From assembly GCA_948567375.1 (NCBI GenBank), contig OX419759.1, forward strand, positions 17,390,744-17,454,743: DNA of 64,000 bases, given 5' to 3'. The notes beneath the pieces are model-generated. The model made no database searches and was not told where the DNA came from. It was given only the letters and a program-made list of their open reading frames with translations. The position numbers and the translations under genes are program-made. The DNA is from Lunularia cruciata. Its lineage: Eukaryota; Streptophyta; Marchantiopsida; Lunulariales; Lunulariaceae. Within the stretch, counting starts at the first letter, position 1, and every line of letters begins with the position of its first letter. Positions 48,596 to 62,200 of this stretch are shown piece after piece.

Positions 48596-49167
48596 TGTAA
48601 TACCAATATTTGGATATATTATGTAGAGGTGAAAATTGGCTTGGTAATATCTAGAATGATATTATATATGAAGGTTAGGTAGTTCAAATAGAGGTGTCAC
48701 CAAAAGAGTCCTTCTATTAATAAGGCAAAAGCCAAAAATAGCCTTAAAACTTTAGAGCCAACTTTGGAGGCTTAAACGGATGAATTAGGCCTCAAAAATT
48801 TGAAAGATAACCTATTTCTACCATATTTTGTCTCATCAAGAGCTTTCTAATGGTGCCTCACCCATGTAATTTTAAGCTTCCTATGGGAATATTCCAAATA
48901 GATTCTCTTTGGTCAAACCTATTCGACCAACTATATAGGATAAGGACCAACATGTCACTCATCCAAGCAACTAATCTAAGGGTAGAGCTTGTTGACATGT
49001 CACAAATCCATGTATTTGGTCCAAGTGTGGAGCTTCCTTTGAGGAGATCCTCTTTGCTATATAAGAAAGAGAAGGTGCTTCTTTGGGGTATCGAGTATGG
49101 AATGTGAAGCTTGTGTTTTCTCTCTTGTGTCTCTCTTGGAGAGTTCTCCTACCCTTAAGGCATTATA
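48596..49167 (+). repeat. Old LTR of the TGTAATAC chromovirus family
   Basis: Starts TGTAATACC and follows the family sequence through ATCACC-like, CTTTCTAATGGTGCCTCACCC and TATATAAGAAAGAGAAGGTGC segments, with many differences. It has only one copy of the 155-bp U3 unit that is duplicated in the other LTRs. After it, GGCATTATAGTGATTG resembles a decayed primer-binding site (compare GGTATCATAGTAAGTG at 827), so it may be a 5' LTR. The exact right end is uncertain. Confidence 0.8.
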
Positions 49168-52100
49168 GTGATTGTGAATTGTAAATTAAAAATGGTAAAA
49201 ATTGCAAATAATTCACTTTCTACTTTCTTAAGTTTTTTACTTGGTAAAAAATTGTCTAGTTTGCTTTGACAATTTTGTAAGGTGGGATCATAGGATTTAC
49301 TTTTTGGGAGTTTGCTTGCTTCTTGCTCTTGTAGGGATTTGTGTGGTTCTCACCTTTTCTTTGATATTTTTAGGATAGGAAATGTATCTTTTAGTAGAAA
49401 AGCAGGTTAGATAAAGAGAATTGGTATATTTGGATCTCAAGTAGGAGATCCAATCCAGTCCAAGAAAGTCAACTTTGTATTGGAGGAGATGACGACTCAA
49501 ATTGGGTTTGGAAGAATAGAAGACCCAAAGTGAGGACTCTTTGTATTGAAATGAAGAACTTGATCTGAGGATCCTTAACAACCTTGACTTAGGCTGTGCC
49601 AACCAAGAAGGTATACTCAACCCAATGGTTACTTTATATGAGGGTATATTCAAAAGTGACAAGAGTAATGCATGCAATAGATGTGATTCTTGGCTGAGGT
49701 TTGATTGAAGAATGATGCAATCTAGAAGAGTATAAAATCAAGATGTTGTTGAGAGGATTGCAATGTTGAAAGATTATCTTATGCCTTTGAATAGTTGTAC
49801 TAATTGTGTTAGAACCACAAGCCGAGTCATTGGATTTTTGTGTGCAAAGCTAAGTGAGGAGAGAAGCACAATGCCATTCAAGGGAGGAAGATATTTTTTG
49901 GCCATCTTAGTAAAAAATCCTACAATTAGACATGTTGATATGGTGGTCAGATTTGAGGTCTTGAGCTGACTTTGGATCACTTTCTTGGCATGGAATTAGA
50001 ATATCAATTTTCCAAGATTTGTGGTAGAAATTATGTCTAGTAACTATGAAGAAGGTCCAAGCAAGGAAGGGAAGAAAGGAGGCCCAGCTTGATGGACTGA
50101 ATCTTATTGGAGGTTAATTTTAGGACGGGATGCAAGAGAGTCGATGGGAATCATGTTTGGTCAAAATTGTGATCATGCGGAAGAAACTAAAGGAGTCTTT
50201 CAATGAGCCTTGAAAGAAAAATGGATACAATGTAGATACTTATGTAGAACTGATGAGGTGAAGTATTGTCAAGGTAGTGATGGTTATGATGAAGCTTGAG
50301 CAGACTACTTATGTAACAAAGCAATAGGCAATATTCTTCCACCTTATGTTTGCAAGAGAGTATAACTTAGGCAAGGTGTTCCTATGTTAGGACAAGGAAG
50401 ATTATAAGGCAATGGAAGATAGATTTGCCATCCCACTACTTTGTGCCTTTTGCAGCCCATTACTATTTGGGATTAATTTTACTTGATCCCAAGGAGAGAA
50501 GGTAGATGATACCACATTTCCATCCAAACTTGCGTTGAGATGCGGATAATGAGGAGAAGTGATATATGGTGGAGGTCAAAGAGAGTGACCAACATTTAGC
50601 TAGAATACTTTGACAAGAGAAGACTTTGATAGTCCCAATACTCAACCTACAAAGAGAAGCTGATCCAAAGACATGGTTTCTCCAATGAAGAGGTAGACTA
50701 CTTGGCAATTGAACCAAAGTCGGGCTATAGCAATGGTCAACTTGTTGTTAGGGAGAAAGAAAGAAGAAGAAGCAGAGTCAAATAATGAGGACTTTGATGA
50801 GGAGTTGACTATGAAAGTAGTGACTTTCAAGTAGTGAAAGCAAGGGAGAGCCTGAGATCCAACAATCAATAGAAGAAGTGGCCAAGGAAGGATCGGATGA
50901 AGAATTTCATGATGAAATTGAGAGAATGGAGGGTGAAAATCCCACATGTATAGACCTACTAGAAAATGACCTTTTGGAGGAGAAGGAAGATGAGCCCAAG
51001 ATGGTCTTCTAATGAGGAATACAATGTTGGCATCTTACCAAGACTGTGTGTGCTAGACCAAGTGAGCCTACAAAGGAGAAAGAGAGCTTGGATGAGTTCA
51101 TCCTGAAGGTACAATGATCTTGACTTTGGGTTGCGGCACATGCATTGGCCTTTGAGGATGAAGGAAGACAAGACAAAAACAATTCAAAGGCATTAATTAC
51201 TTGTCAAGTATTTTGTCCTTTATTGGTACATTTGTAGCAAAAAGATATAGGAATCAAAGGACAAGCATCCAAATGTAAAGAATGAGCTTTAAATGGTGAA
51301 GGCATTAAGTGGAGAAATTTTGCAATTGCAAATGATTTTGGCCAAGAGCAAAGACAAAGCCAAAGTACTTTGGGTTGATATTGTAATAAGACACAAAAGC
51401 TTCAACAATTTGCATGGGAGTTTTGAGCAATGTGGCAATTACTTGGAGTGCCAAAAAGAAGATTTATAGAGTAGAATGAGGTGCTTCAAAAATAGAAGGA
51501 GAAATTTGATGTTGCCTAAACTGACTTAACTCATCACAAGACACAAATCCAAATGTAGGAACAAGTCATGGAAGAACCAAAGCAAGTAGAGGCAGAGAAA
51601 AATTGACTTTGTAAAGAGAACTTGCAAGTCAAACATGCAATGAACAACCCTTTTTACAATCTTCTCAAGTGGGCCAAAGCTCAAGTTGCTCACAATGAAG
51701 TGGAGATGAGTACAAAGGAACTATAACAACTTTGTATGAAGTTGGAGGAAGAGGTGATCCAAGGCAAGTTACTCTCATTGAAAGAAGGTTTGGATTTAGG
51801 TAGTGAGATTACTACCCACTTAAAATTGATACCAATATTGGAGCCAAGGAAAAGTTAGAGGAGGCTTACCTACACAAGCTTAAGTTGCTAGTGCAGGAAA
51901 CCCAAAGGAAGAAGGCAAAGGACAAAGACTTTAATAGTTTGCTATATCATCTTAGAGATAGAGTAGATAGGAAGATGATTGAAGTAGGAGATAATATATG
52001 CCTTAGATTAGATTTATTCTAAAATGATGTATACAACCTCACTCATACTTTGAGTGAGAAAAGAGTGGTCCAATCCAAAATAGTCAAGATTGGAGTGCAA

Positions 52101-52300
52101 GTGACTTTGGATGAGTTACTCAAGCCATCTGAAATAGTTATAATAGAGAAGGAGATGATAATTACAACACCTATGACTTCAGTCTTGATATAAATTGAGA
52201 ATGTGACAACAATAGATGTAGATGTAAAAGTAGATGATGAACCCAAAGTACAAGATTGTAGTTGACTCTAATGAAGAGGTCAAAGCAAAGGTAGTACTGG
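49168..52300 (+). pseudogene. Decayed retroelement-like reading frame
   Basis: Plus-strand frames are rich in Lys, Glu and Asp and repeatedly interrupted by TAG, TGA and TAA, with frame changes every 100-300 bp. Acidic/basic segments around 50730-51000 and 51500-52250 suggest a former long charged protein. I found no reverse transcriptase, integrase or protease motif. Position after a probable 5' LTR makes a retroelement internal region likely, but the protein is not identified. Confidence 0.4.
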
Positions 52301-53599
52301 ATTGGATTAGAGCCAAGAGTAGTATAGATCCAAAGTGGTATTATGATGCTTGGTATCTAGAGATTTGTAGGAAATAGACAAGTAGTTTAAAAAAAATTTA
52401 TAACTGCAAAGTGGTCTACCTATTTCAAGTAGCTAGTTGAAGTACTTTGTATTCAAATAATTGAGCAGAAGAATGAGTAAAAAAAGTGCTAGACCAACAC
52501 TCATTGTTTTGCTTAATTTTGAGTATCAATCAATTGTCTTTATTTGTGATTGTATTGAGAAGTTTGGATTGCAATTGAGAGTTTGTTAGATGTTGGATTC
52601 TACAACTTTTTCATTTCATTTTTTGTGTTTGATCTTGAATGGAACACATCCAAAGCAATGCCTTGACAGATCTATGAGAACTATAGTGTTTGTAGTATTT
52701 GTCATTTGTGTTTGTAGATAAGCAACTAATGCAAATTCATTTTGGATTGAGAAGTTGTACCTTTGATGGAGGAGTGGAATGCAATTCCAATGTGAAGTCA
52801 CTTCATGGCAAATTAGACTTTTTCATATCAACTGAATCATCACAATCAAGATCAAATTGGAACGTAATTGAAGAATTTTGATTTGTTGTGACAATTAATT
52901 GTGGCAAGACTGATATTGTGCATTTTCTACTCTCTTTTAGGTGTAGTTTCTGCCCAAGAGATTAAAGATGTAATCAAGATAACTACATTGTTATCTTTTA
53001 TATCATATTTGACCATTCAAGACCTATATCTTTGTGAGAACAAATGATTACTCACCTATTACTACATATGTGATACTTTTTGGGTTGTCACAATTTGCTT
53101 GTCTCTTGTTGGGTTCATAAGGTCATGGGGTTCATTTTGTTGTGGTTTTCTTTGCTCTTATGAAGGTTTTCTCAACTCATGGGGTTTTGTGGTAGCACAC
53201 TTTGCATCTCCTTATGCAAATTTTCTTTTTTCCCCCTTTTCTTGGTAATTTTTTAAGCACTTAGAATAGAATAGAGTCGTTATATATGATTTATTGGTGT
53301 TACTCCAACTATTAGGAAAAGACCATAAACATGTATCTAGTTATTAGATAAAGCGACCACTAGAGTCATCACACCATTGGAATGAGACTACCTCAAGATC
53401 ATTAGAGTGGGACTAGTCAATCATTAGTATAATTTGCCATATCAGCCATTGGTAGTCAACCATATGTTGGTATTCATACAAGCAAGAAATTTCCATGTGG
53501 GACAATGAACTATTTTGGTAATTGTTGATTCCTCATGGTTTTTTTTCACACATGTAGGAACAATGACATTTCACCAAAATGCCAAAATTCTGAAATGAG
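52301..53599. other. AT-rich, nothing recognised
   Basis: No gene was recognised. Could include an untranslated part or LTR of the decayed element. GGGTTGTCACAATTTGCTTG near 53092 resembles GGGTTGTCTCAGGTTTGCTTG near 60363, hinting at another dispersed repeat. Confidence 0.35.
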
Positions 53600-56500
53600 T
53601 CATTGTCAAGTATAATGCTCCACCTTGAGAAGAAGTAAGGTTCAATCAATTGAATATGTGTTGCCATTAAGAATCAATGAAGGTAGAATCACGGACAATG
53701 CATATTATAACAAACTTGCCAAATAGTGAGGTAGAATTGTCAAATTTAGCACAAGAGACTATGTGAGAGTGTGACTTGGAATGAGTATGTGAAGTGAAGT
53801 TGATGAGACCAATTCAAATTCTCAACATTGGGCAATACAATGTTGCCAAAGAAGAAGAAGAAACCAATTGAATTTGTATTACGATATCCAAGAGTGGAGA
53901 AATGGGCACATTATTGTTAGATTGAGTACATTAATTTGAATCAATTGCAATTCTTGTTATGGATTTTTCACTTCACTTATCTCTTCATGGTTAAAGAAAT
54001 TTGGGCAAAAAAGAACCCAAACTTCACAAACTTGTTGAGCAATGTGTTTGCTTGGAAAAAAAAATTATCAAAAGGTTCTTGGGACCAATTTGATGCTTGG
54101 AGCAATGTACCTTGACCAAGAGTAGTACAAAAATAGTAAAAAACAACATTAAATATTAAACATATAAAAATTCAAAAGAATTAAAAAAATTTAATTCAAT
54201 AATGAACTTTTTCATAGTTAAAAAACTAAAACAGAATAAAATAAACAAATAAATAAATAATGAAATAAAATGTTATCTTTTTGTTGTTATTTGAAAAAGC
54301 ATGCTATGAGAGTCAAACCTTGAGCAATAGAAACATGATGAGGAAGTTCAAGGACTTGTTCAAATCCAAGAAGATAGGAAATGGTTGGAAGGTGAATGTG
54401 TATAAAAATCCCAAAAAGTGCACCATGGTGTCATCCCTCATGAAGATATTCAAGTCAACATAGACTACTTATATCAATAATAGGTAACCCATCTTCTTCC
54501 AATTGTTACATGAGAGGAGATCCATGGATTGGGCAAAGATATTTTACCATCAGATACAAGAATTGACCAATCCATTGTAGACAAATAGAGAGAACATCTT
54601 CCTTTCCCCATTTGTCTTTCATTTTAATATCAAGATGAGGTTATTACAGAAGGAAGATAAGATGCTCTTCCTAACACAATGCTACTCATTAGAATATCAC
54701 CATGGCCAATCCAAATACATAGAGGAAGTGAAGAAGTATAAGGAGGTGGTACCATAGTGCCAAAAGATGGAGAAGTACGTAAAGATTGCCAAGGATATTG
54801 GAGCAAGCACCACAAAATGGAAGATGGTTGTGGTGCCAATACAAACCACAAAGAGACACAAGCCTAATCCCTAAATTTATGGACCGTTCAAATGCAACGA
54901 ATCTAATTTTGATGAAGAATTGGGATTGGGAAGTGAAGAGTGAGATGAAAAAGACTCATAAGGTACTCCTAGTGCAATGAAAATACACAAGGAAAGAGAG
55001 GAATAACAATCACCAACTATGGAACAATTTCCCCAAAGCAAGTGACCTCTTTCTCCAAGATAGAATTATCCTTTGATCAGTAAGGAGGTGATGTGGAGCC
55101 AAGCATGGAAGTACAATCCACCCCCATTGTAGGAGTGGAGCTAGAGAACTAAGAGGAACTTGCTCTAGAAGAAAGGAGAACTATGATAGAAGAGGAGGAA
55201 GATGACAGATTGATATCCCAAATAGGAAAGAGCACTCCTTCGATACCAAGACTCAAAGTTGCAATGGTTTGCAATTCCATCCTAAGAACAAATACTTAAG
55301 GATGCTTAAGTAATCTTATCCTAATTGGGTGGAGGGAAATCAAATTATAAGAGAAGACTCTAGAGTGAAAAAAGTGCAAGCACCCAAGGAAGAGAGTCTC
55401 CTTGGACTTGGAAATTGTTTTGTGAAACCAACTATTGCTACCAAGACCATGGTAACTACCAAAGCAATAATAGCCAAACAAGTAGATGACAAGAAAGGAG
55501 TAGCATTATAATCCTAGGTGGTGCTAGAAGTGGAGAGCACCCTAGTAGTTCTCAAAACAACTCACAATCATCTGCACATACAAGATAAACTTGTTTGGAC
55601 CCAATTTAGAAGTACATACAAAACCTTCACTAAATTATCCACCATTGTCAATGTGGGTTGTTCATCTGTTGGGACTAGTGTTGAAGGCCATGGAAGAACT
55701 AATTCTTGCTTACCAAGAGATAGAACCTATGGTGATAGATTACATGAGGTTGATAGAGTACCTACACTATCATATTTAGAGCACCATTTGGGCAAAGTTG
55801 GGAGTAGAGAAGGAATTGGCCAAGGCGTAAGCCAATATTGCAAGTTGAGCTAAAGGCTCAACTTGGTATAGTTCGAGGACATTGCTAGTATCAAGAGAAA
55901 TGGTTGAACCAAGGGGATACTTAAGAGCTCATGTAGCTTAGAGAGAAACTTGTGATAGTTGAGGAGAAGTGTTGTCAATATGACCCCGTTTGGTAAAGCT
56001 AAGATAGGGAAGGGACAAAAAGAGGAGGATGGATCTTGAGTGCCATTGCATCTAGGGTCCCTCAAGTTGGAGATGGCACTTGTAGCTAAGGAAGTGGAGC
56101 TACAACACAAGAGAGAGTAACATAAATCCTTTTTCAATAACTACAAAGTCCAGGAGAAGGAAAGTGACAAACTATTAGAGAAGTACAAGGAAGAGTTGAG
56201 CATTACCAAAGCTAAGATCATGGTGCTAAAGGTAGGTGTGTCCTAGTGGGAGTAAGCATTTGTCACTTATAAGAGGCAAAAGAAGAGAAGTTGAGCACCA
56301 AAGAGAAAGGAATTGCAATGATGAAGGAAGAGGTGGCTTGATCATAATAGCAAATTTCCCAACTATACACACATTTGTTGACCATCAAAGAGAGATTGGA
56401 GCATTATGCCAAGGATTTGAAAAAGAAGTACAAGGAACATTTGAGTGCTTAGGATGAAAAGGTCATGTCCCTAAAGTGAGAACTAAAGGTTCTATATATT

Positions 56501-57780
56501 GAAGGTACAAAGGATAAACTTACCTACAATACCAATAGTGAAAAGGCTTGAATATGCATCACAAAATCGATGAAGATTGTCAATGACCACAAGGAAAAGG
56601 AACAACTTCTTCATGTGCAAGTCAAGCAAGAAGTAGAAATGGAGCCGTAATCCATTTAGGATACCTTGGTATCCCTAAAGGTCAAGGGTTCTTATCAATT
56701 GAAGTCACAAGTGGAAATGTTAGTTATGACTCAAGCTGATCACACAAAGCTAAGGGAGCTAAAGTCAGAAATATATGCTTTGGAGGCAAAATTATATTCA
56801 AATGAGCAATAAGCTAAGTTGGCTAACCAATTGTAGAAGCATATTGATGTTAAGTTCAAGGATGTCCTAGCCAATATTCTGTAATACCAAGAGCTAGCCA
56901 TATGATCTAGATGTGAAATTCGGTTTGGTAACATCTAGAATGATGTTATACATGATGGTAAAAATAGATCAGATAGAAGTATCACCAAAAGAGTACTTCT
57001 ACTAATAGGGCAAAAATCAAAATAGACTTGAGAACCTTAGAACCAATAGCTAGACATATGATTTAAAGGTGAGAATTGGTTTGGTAACATCTGGAAGGAT
57101 GTTACACATGAGGGTCTAAACAGATTAGAAGGAGGTATCACCAAAAGGGGACTTCTACTAATAGAGTAGGATCCGAAATATGCCTGAAATCTTTGAAGGC
57201 AATTTTGGAGGCCTAAACGGATGAATTAGGCCTTGAAAATGTGCAGAATCCCCCCCCCCCACCAGAGGAAAGGCTGGCCTTCCCTCCCCCTTGCTTTGTC
57301 TTGTCGAGAGCTTTCCAACGGTACCTTACTCACGTGATTCTGAGATTCCTACATGAAGATCCCCTAAAAGATTCCCTCCGGTCAAAGCTTGTTTGACCAA
57401 CCAGATAGGACCTAGACCAGACATGTCACCCATCCAAGTAGGTAATCCAAGGGTGGAGCTTGCTGACATGTCACCTATCTGTGTCCCTAATCCTATGGTG
57501 GAGCTTCCTTGGCGGAGATCATCTTTGTCTATATAATAAAGAGAAGGTGCTCCCTTGGGGCATCGATTGTTTGAGTGTGCAATCTGTGTTTTCTCTCTTC
57601 TCTTGTCCTCAGAGTATTACATATTCACAAGGAACTTGAAGAGTATAATGACCATATCAATGAGGTGATTCAAAGGTGTAAAGGTGAAGGTAGATCAGCA
57701 TATTAGGGACCATTGTATGACTGTAAATATGTGCATATGTATATAATCATGACCATTTGAATCAAGTATCATCATGAGGA
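53600..57780 (+). pseudogene. Decayed coiled-coil reading frame, interrupted by a solo LTR
   Basis: Plus-strand frames encode long heptad-like Lys/Glu/Leu-rich segments (for example around 56160-56210 and 56700-56870) broken by many stops. Reading continues across the solo LTR at 56880-57621: sequence before it and after it, once one TATTC copy is removed, forms one coiled-coil segment that includes KELEEYNDHINEV. Several stops fall where the heptad pattern suggests glutamine. It was dead or dying before or after the LTR insertion; I cannot tell which. Family unknown. Confidence 0.5.
56880..57621 (+). mobile_element. Solo LTR of the TGTAATAC family with TSD TATTC
   Basis: A 742-bp LTR with duplicated U3 unit, TATA stretch (about 57529-57540) and ends TGTAATAC and GTATTACA. 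It is flanked by perfect 5-bp duplications TATTC (56875-56879 and 57622-57626). The intact duplication without internal sequence shows that LTR-LTR recombination removed the body of a full insertion. Confidence 0.95.
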
Positions 57781-58459
57781 GAGACCATCAAAGTCAAGCA
57801 TCATTTAGGTTGGTGTAATACCAATAGCTAGACATATGATCTAGAGATGAAATTTGGTTTTGTAACATTGGGAGGATGTTATACATGATAGACTAAGTAG
57901 ATCAGACAAAGGTATCACCAAAAGAGTACTTCTACTAATAGGCCAAAAATCAAAACATGCTTGAAGACTTTAGAATCAATAGCTAGACTTATGATCTAAA
58001 TGCAGAATTTGGATTGGTGACATTTAGAAGGATGGTAGACATAATGGAAAAAGTAGATCAGGTAAAGGTATCACCAAAACAACACTTCTACTAATAGTGA
58101 AAAAACCAAAATAGGCCTGAAAACTTCAAAGGCAATTTTGGAGGCCTAAACATATGAATTAGGCCTCAAACATATATAGATCTCCCCCAAAAAAGAAAAG
58201 GTTGGAATTTCTCTCCCCCCTTGGTTTTTCTCACCAAGAGCTTTCCAACTGTACCTCACCCATGTGATTATGAGATTCTTACGAGAAGATTCCCTAAAAG
58301 ATTCCCTCCAGTCAAAGCCTATTTGACCAACCAAATGGGACCAGGATGAACATGTCACCCATCCAAGCAAGTAATCTAAAGGTGGAGCTTAAAGCCCTAT
58401 AGCTATTCTAGCTTGCTCATAGGTCATCTATCCATGTACCTAATCTTATGGTGGAGCTT

Positions 58460-59166
58460 TGAGCAGGCTCATCTCTCACTCAAGATGAACCTTGGATAGC
58501 TATTATGGTAGTGTACCATGGACTAAGAAGGCAAAGAACCCAACTCCATCATATTCCTCTAAGGCTAACACTCCAAGACTCAAGACATTGTTCACTAGAG
58601 AACTCAATGAGAGAGAGATAGTTGCAAATGAAAGGATGATGAGTACTTCCTCACCCCTTGTTTATATACTTGTGAAATAACTATTTCACAAGTATATAAA
58701 GTTATGCACCAGAGTTACTAGTTATTGGAGTAACTCAAGTTACTAGGCTAAAAGTCAAATAAAGTCAAAAAGCTAAAGGAATATCCATACTCATGGGAAT
58801 ATTCTCCTAAGCATGTGGTCTTATGTTGAACCAACCACTAAGTCAAGGGTTCCTTCACATGGGCTATCATTGAACTATAGAAGAACTCAAACCAAAAAGG
58901 TTTACGGGCCCAAGAATTCTTGACTCTTTCCTCAAAGCCAAATACCTATGAATAATACCAAGTTAGCACACTAGAAAAAAATAATGGTGCTTATCTTTTC
59001 CACCTCCTCTAAAGTAAGGTCCCCTCTATCTCTATTATGACTAACTTTAGCTAATCATGACTAATGTAGAGCCATCCTTTATCTCTATATAAATAATATC
59101 TCTTAAGTATTTGTTATACCAAGCTAAATATCACAATACCACACACATGAAAAATGGATGTTACAT
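58460..59166. mobile_element. 707-bp insertion nested in the solo LTR
   Basis: Identified because the host LTR sequence (GGTGGAGCTT ... CCTTGGAGGAG) is continuous on either side. Possible duplication AGCTT (58455-58459) and AGCAT (59167-59171), with one mismatch. It begins TGAGCAGG, ends TTACAT, has a TATA-like CTATATAAATAAT near 59091, and carries the 19-bp hairpin at 58661. It may itself be a solo LTR or a non-autonomous element; no coding capacity. Confidence 0.7.
58661..58700. repeat. Perfect 19-bp hairpin with 2-nt loop
   Basis: TTTATATACTTGTGAAATA, loop AC, then the exact reverse complement. A second 8-bp inverted pair, GAGTTACT/AGTAACTC, follows at 58712-58736. Confidence 0.97.
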
Positions 59167-59298
59167 AGCATCCTTGGAGGAGATCTTCTTTGGCTATATA
59201 ATAAAGAGAAGGTGTTCCCTTGGGGCACCAAAGTTTGAGTGTGAAACTTGTGCTTTCTCTTATGTGTTTCTATGCAATACTTGGAATATTATAGTTGG

Positions 59299-62200
59299 AT
59301 AATCATTAAAGTGGTACAATTCCTGAGTCATGATATTTGTATAGACCATCTATGCAATAGTACTAGTGTACAATAGGACATTTTTTCAATATGATATCAT
59401 TGGGACCAATCTCTTGCTGCATAGGTGGAATCATATAATTGGTAGAGTGTACAATAAAGCATCTCGTATAGGTGACACCATCATAGTATTTAATTAGAAT
59501 GATAAGGTAGTTACATTAGGGTTAAAAATAATTGGTGTTGATTTTAGCATAGGATTGTGGCATTGCACAGCCATCCCATAGATTTGCCTCATCTTTTGTA
59601 GTAAGAGCTACAAGGAGAATCACCGCAACATTATACAACTTCAGTCCTAGAATTCCAAATCACATCTTTATTTTTCATTATTGCATGCTTAGTCTACTTG
59701 CATGTGTATGCAAATTGGGTTTTTTCTTGAGGTAGACATATGTGGACCTCTATGGTCCTTACCATGTTGATGTTAATGTCGTGTATATTCATGATGACTT
59801 GACCAAGTAGTGGTGAGGAACTCAAAGTAAGAATGCAAGTGCTAGAGTGTAGGAAGGCATTCAAGCTTGACCAAGGGTATTGGATCCTTGGGAGCTTTGA
59901 AGACTTGGGGTGATGCATTGGGCAATCATGAGGATTATGAGGTATCATAAAGTACCATGTATAACAAAGTCAACTATGTCATGACCTTGCAATATAGTGG
60001 TGAGAATGCCTTTTGGGAAGGATAATATTGGTCTCACTAGCATTGTAGTATGCACAATAGAGGTAATTGCAAGGGAGAGACCTTTGGGGCCATTGATCAT
60101 CAAAACAGATTGAACCATCACCTTCAAGAGCACAACTAGTAGCATATCTTTTGTGGAAGTGATTCCATTTAGCTTTTTTGTGGTGTGATGCTATAGACAA
60201 CACTACTTTCTTTTGAGAATGATTCCAAACCAAGAAGTTAAACACATAATAATAAATTACTTTGACAAGGTGACACTTTCTCTTCAATTCTAGCCATTTT
60301 CAAACCATATCCTTATAGGAATGACCTATTCTTACCAATTATACTACTAATACATCAAAATTGGGTTGTCTCAGGTTTGCTTGCCTCTCCAAGGAGTTTG
60401 CTCATGTCTTGCAAGAGTTTGCTCTTTATTCCTTTACTTCCTCAACCTTCAAACCTTTGCTCTTTCCTCCAAACCATTACTCCTAATTGATTCCTCAAGA
60501 TGCTTTCTCTCCATGCTCAATGTGGCCTAATTATATTTGCAAGTGACCTTTTATATATGACCTTTTATATATGGCTTTTACCTATATATAAATAGGTTCT
60601 AAATTTTATGCACGCTTCATGGAGATTCCTTCAAGCTAAATTTTGGGACTATCAAACTGTGGTAGATCCATCAATAGCTTTTACAATAAAGAATAGATGA
60701 GTGCATATTAGGATACTCAACAAATGATCATTAAGATAAATTTTGCTATGAGTTTAGTTCTTCAAAATGCATTCTTTCTTAAGCAATCCTATTTTGAAAC
60801 AGCATATTTAAGGGCTTTCCTGCCTTCATCATACAAGCTTTTCCTTCTATTGATTTATCAACTCTTTTTCATCACATAAACAACATTTTTGAAGTGAGAA
60901 GAGGAATATTTGTTGGAGCATTTCTTGTATTCATCATCTTTTGGTCAACGTCTACAATCTATTAGCAAATTATGTCAATCACAATTACAAACTTGCAACC
61001 TTGTACTAAAAAATGGTCATATTACTTTGAGCACAACCTTGTTGGTGTTTTGCCTCAAAGATCTCTCTCTCTCAATATGTATACACAAACACTAACATAT
61101 TCATGCAAATAGAATATGGATGAAAAATTAATAGTGGGTGGAAAAATGCTATATTGGTGACAAAATGCACACACACATATATATTATATATATATACAAA
61201 AGTGGTGTTGAAATGTAAAAGTGATCATAACATCATATAACACAAATAGTAATAATCTTAAGAGGTAATTTAAGAGGTAACTACCAAGGCATTCTACTCT
61301 TATATACTCTAGTGCATCATCAAGGCATCAAATGATGGGTTGATGGGTCCACACTAGACTATATCTTTGTATCCATTCCCATTCTTCCTAGCACTTAAAG
61401 GAGATCTTGAAATGATTTTGCTAAACTCTCTTATAGATTCATACTATAATTATTTGATCAACCACTATTTTTTGAGACTTCTAATCCTCATCAAATTTCC
61501 ACTTGTATAATTGGCTTGATCCACATAGCAAAAACATTAATATCTTCCTCCAAAGCTTGTTCTATAGCCACTATACTACTAAAATTTTCATCTATAGACC
61601 AACTTCTCTCAAGTATCTTATTGAAAGGTACAAAACAAACTAATTTGGTAATTCATACCTTGGTATTATACTTGAGTTTCTCATTGTGCCTAATCAAATT
61701 GAACCTTATGATGTTCAAGCCAAGGAAGATTGATAATGATATCATAATAAAGAGGAGCTACTGCAAATCTCATGGATACCAAATACTCCTTTTCAGTCTT
61801 GAGTGCAACAAGAAGAGAGGTAAGGAATGCAAAACTCTTTATACCATCTGCTATCATCAATTTGCTACCAAATACCGGTTTGATAAAGATCTATATTTTC
61901 TTTGCTAATAGTTCATATAACTTCTACAATCAACCAAGATCCTACTACCAAGCTTGCATATCATACCTTGCAAGTGTATCAAACTTGCATAGGTTGAGCC
62001 TTCAATCTTATTGGAAAAAATTATATTTCCAATAAGTGGCTCAATATTTCCTATAAAAACTCTTTTTTTTTCATGCTCCAAGAACTTTGTTCAAGAAATA
62101 AGTCAAGGTCATCAATTCTTGGGTGAAAATTTTGCAATACAATAGAAGAAACTACCATTTTGTCACAATCTTTCTCTATTTGTAATGCCAAGTGGTCTAC

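Larger units (their letters stand above)
57814..59293 (+). mobile_element. Solo LTR with TSD GTTGG, interrupted by a nested insertion
   Basis: The family LTR begins TGTAATA at 57814 and ends TATTATA at 59293, flanked by perfect GTTGG duplications (57809-57813 and 59294-59298). Two extra pieces are present: about 20 bp near 58391-58415 bounded by AGCTT words, and a 707-bp insertion at 58460-59166. The U3 duplication is present. Confidence 0.9.
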
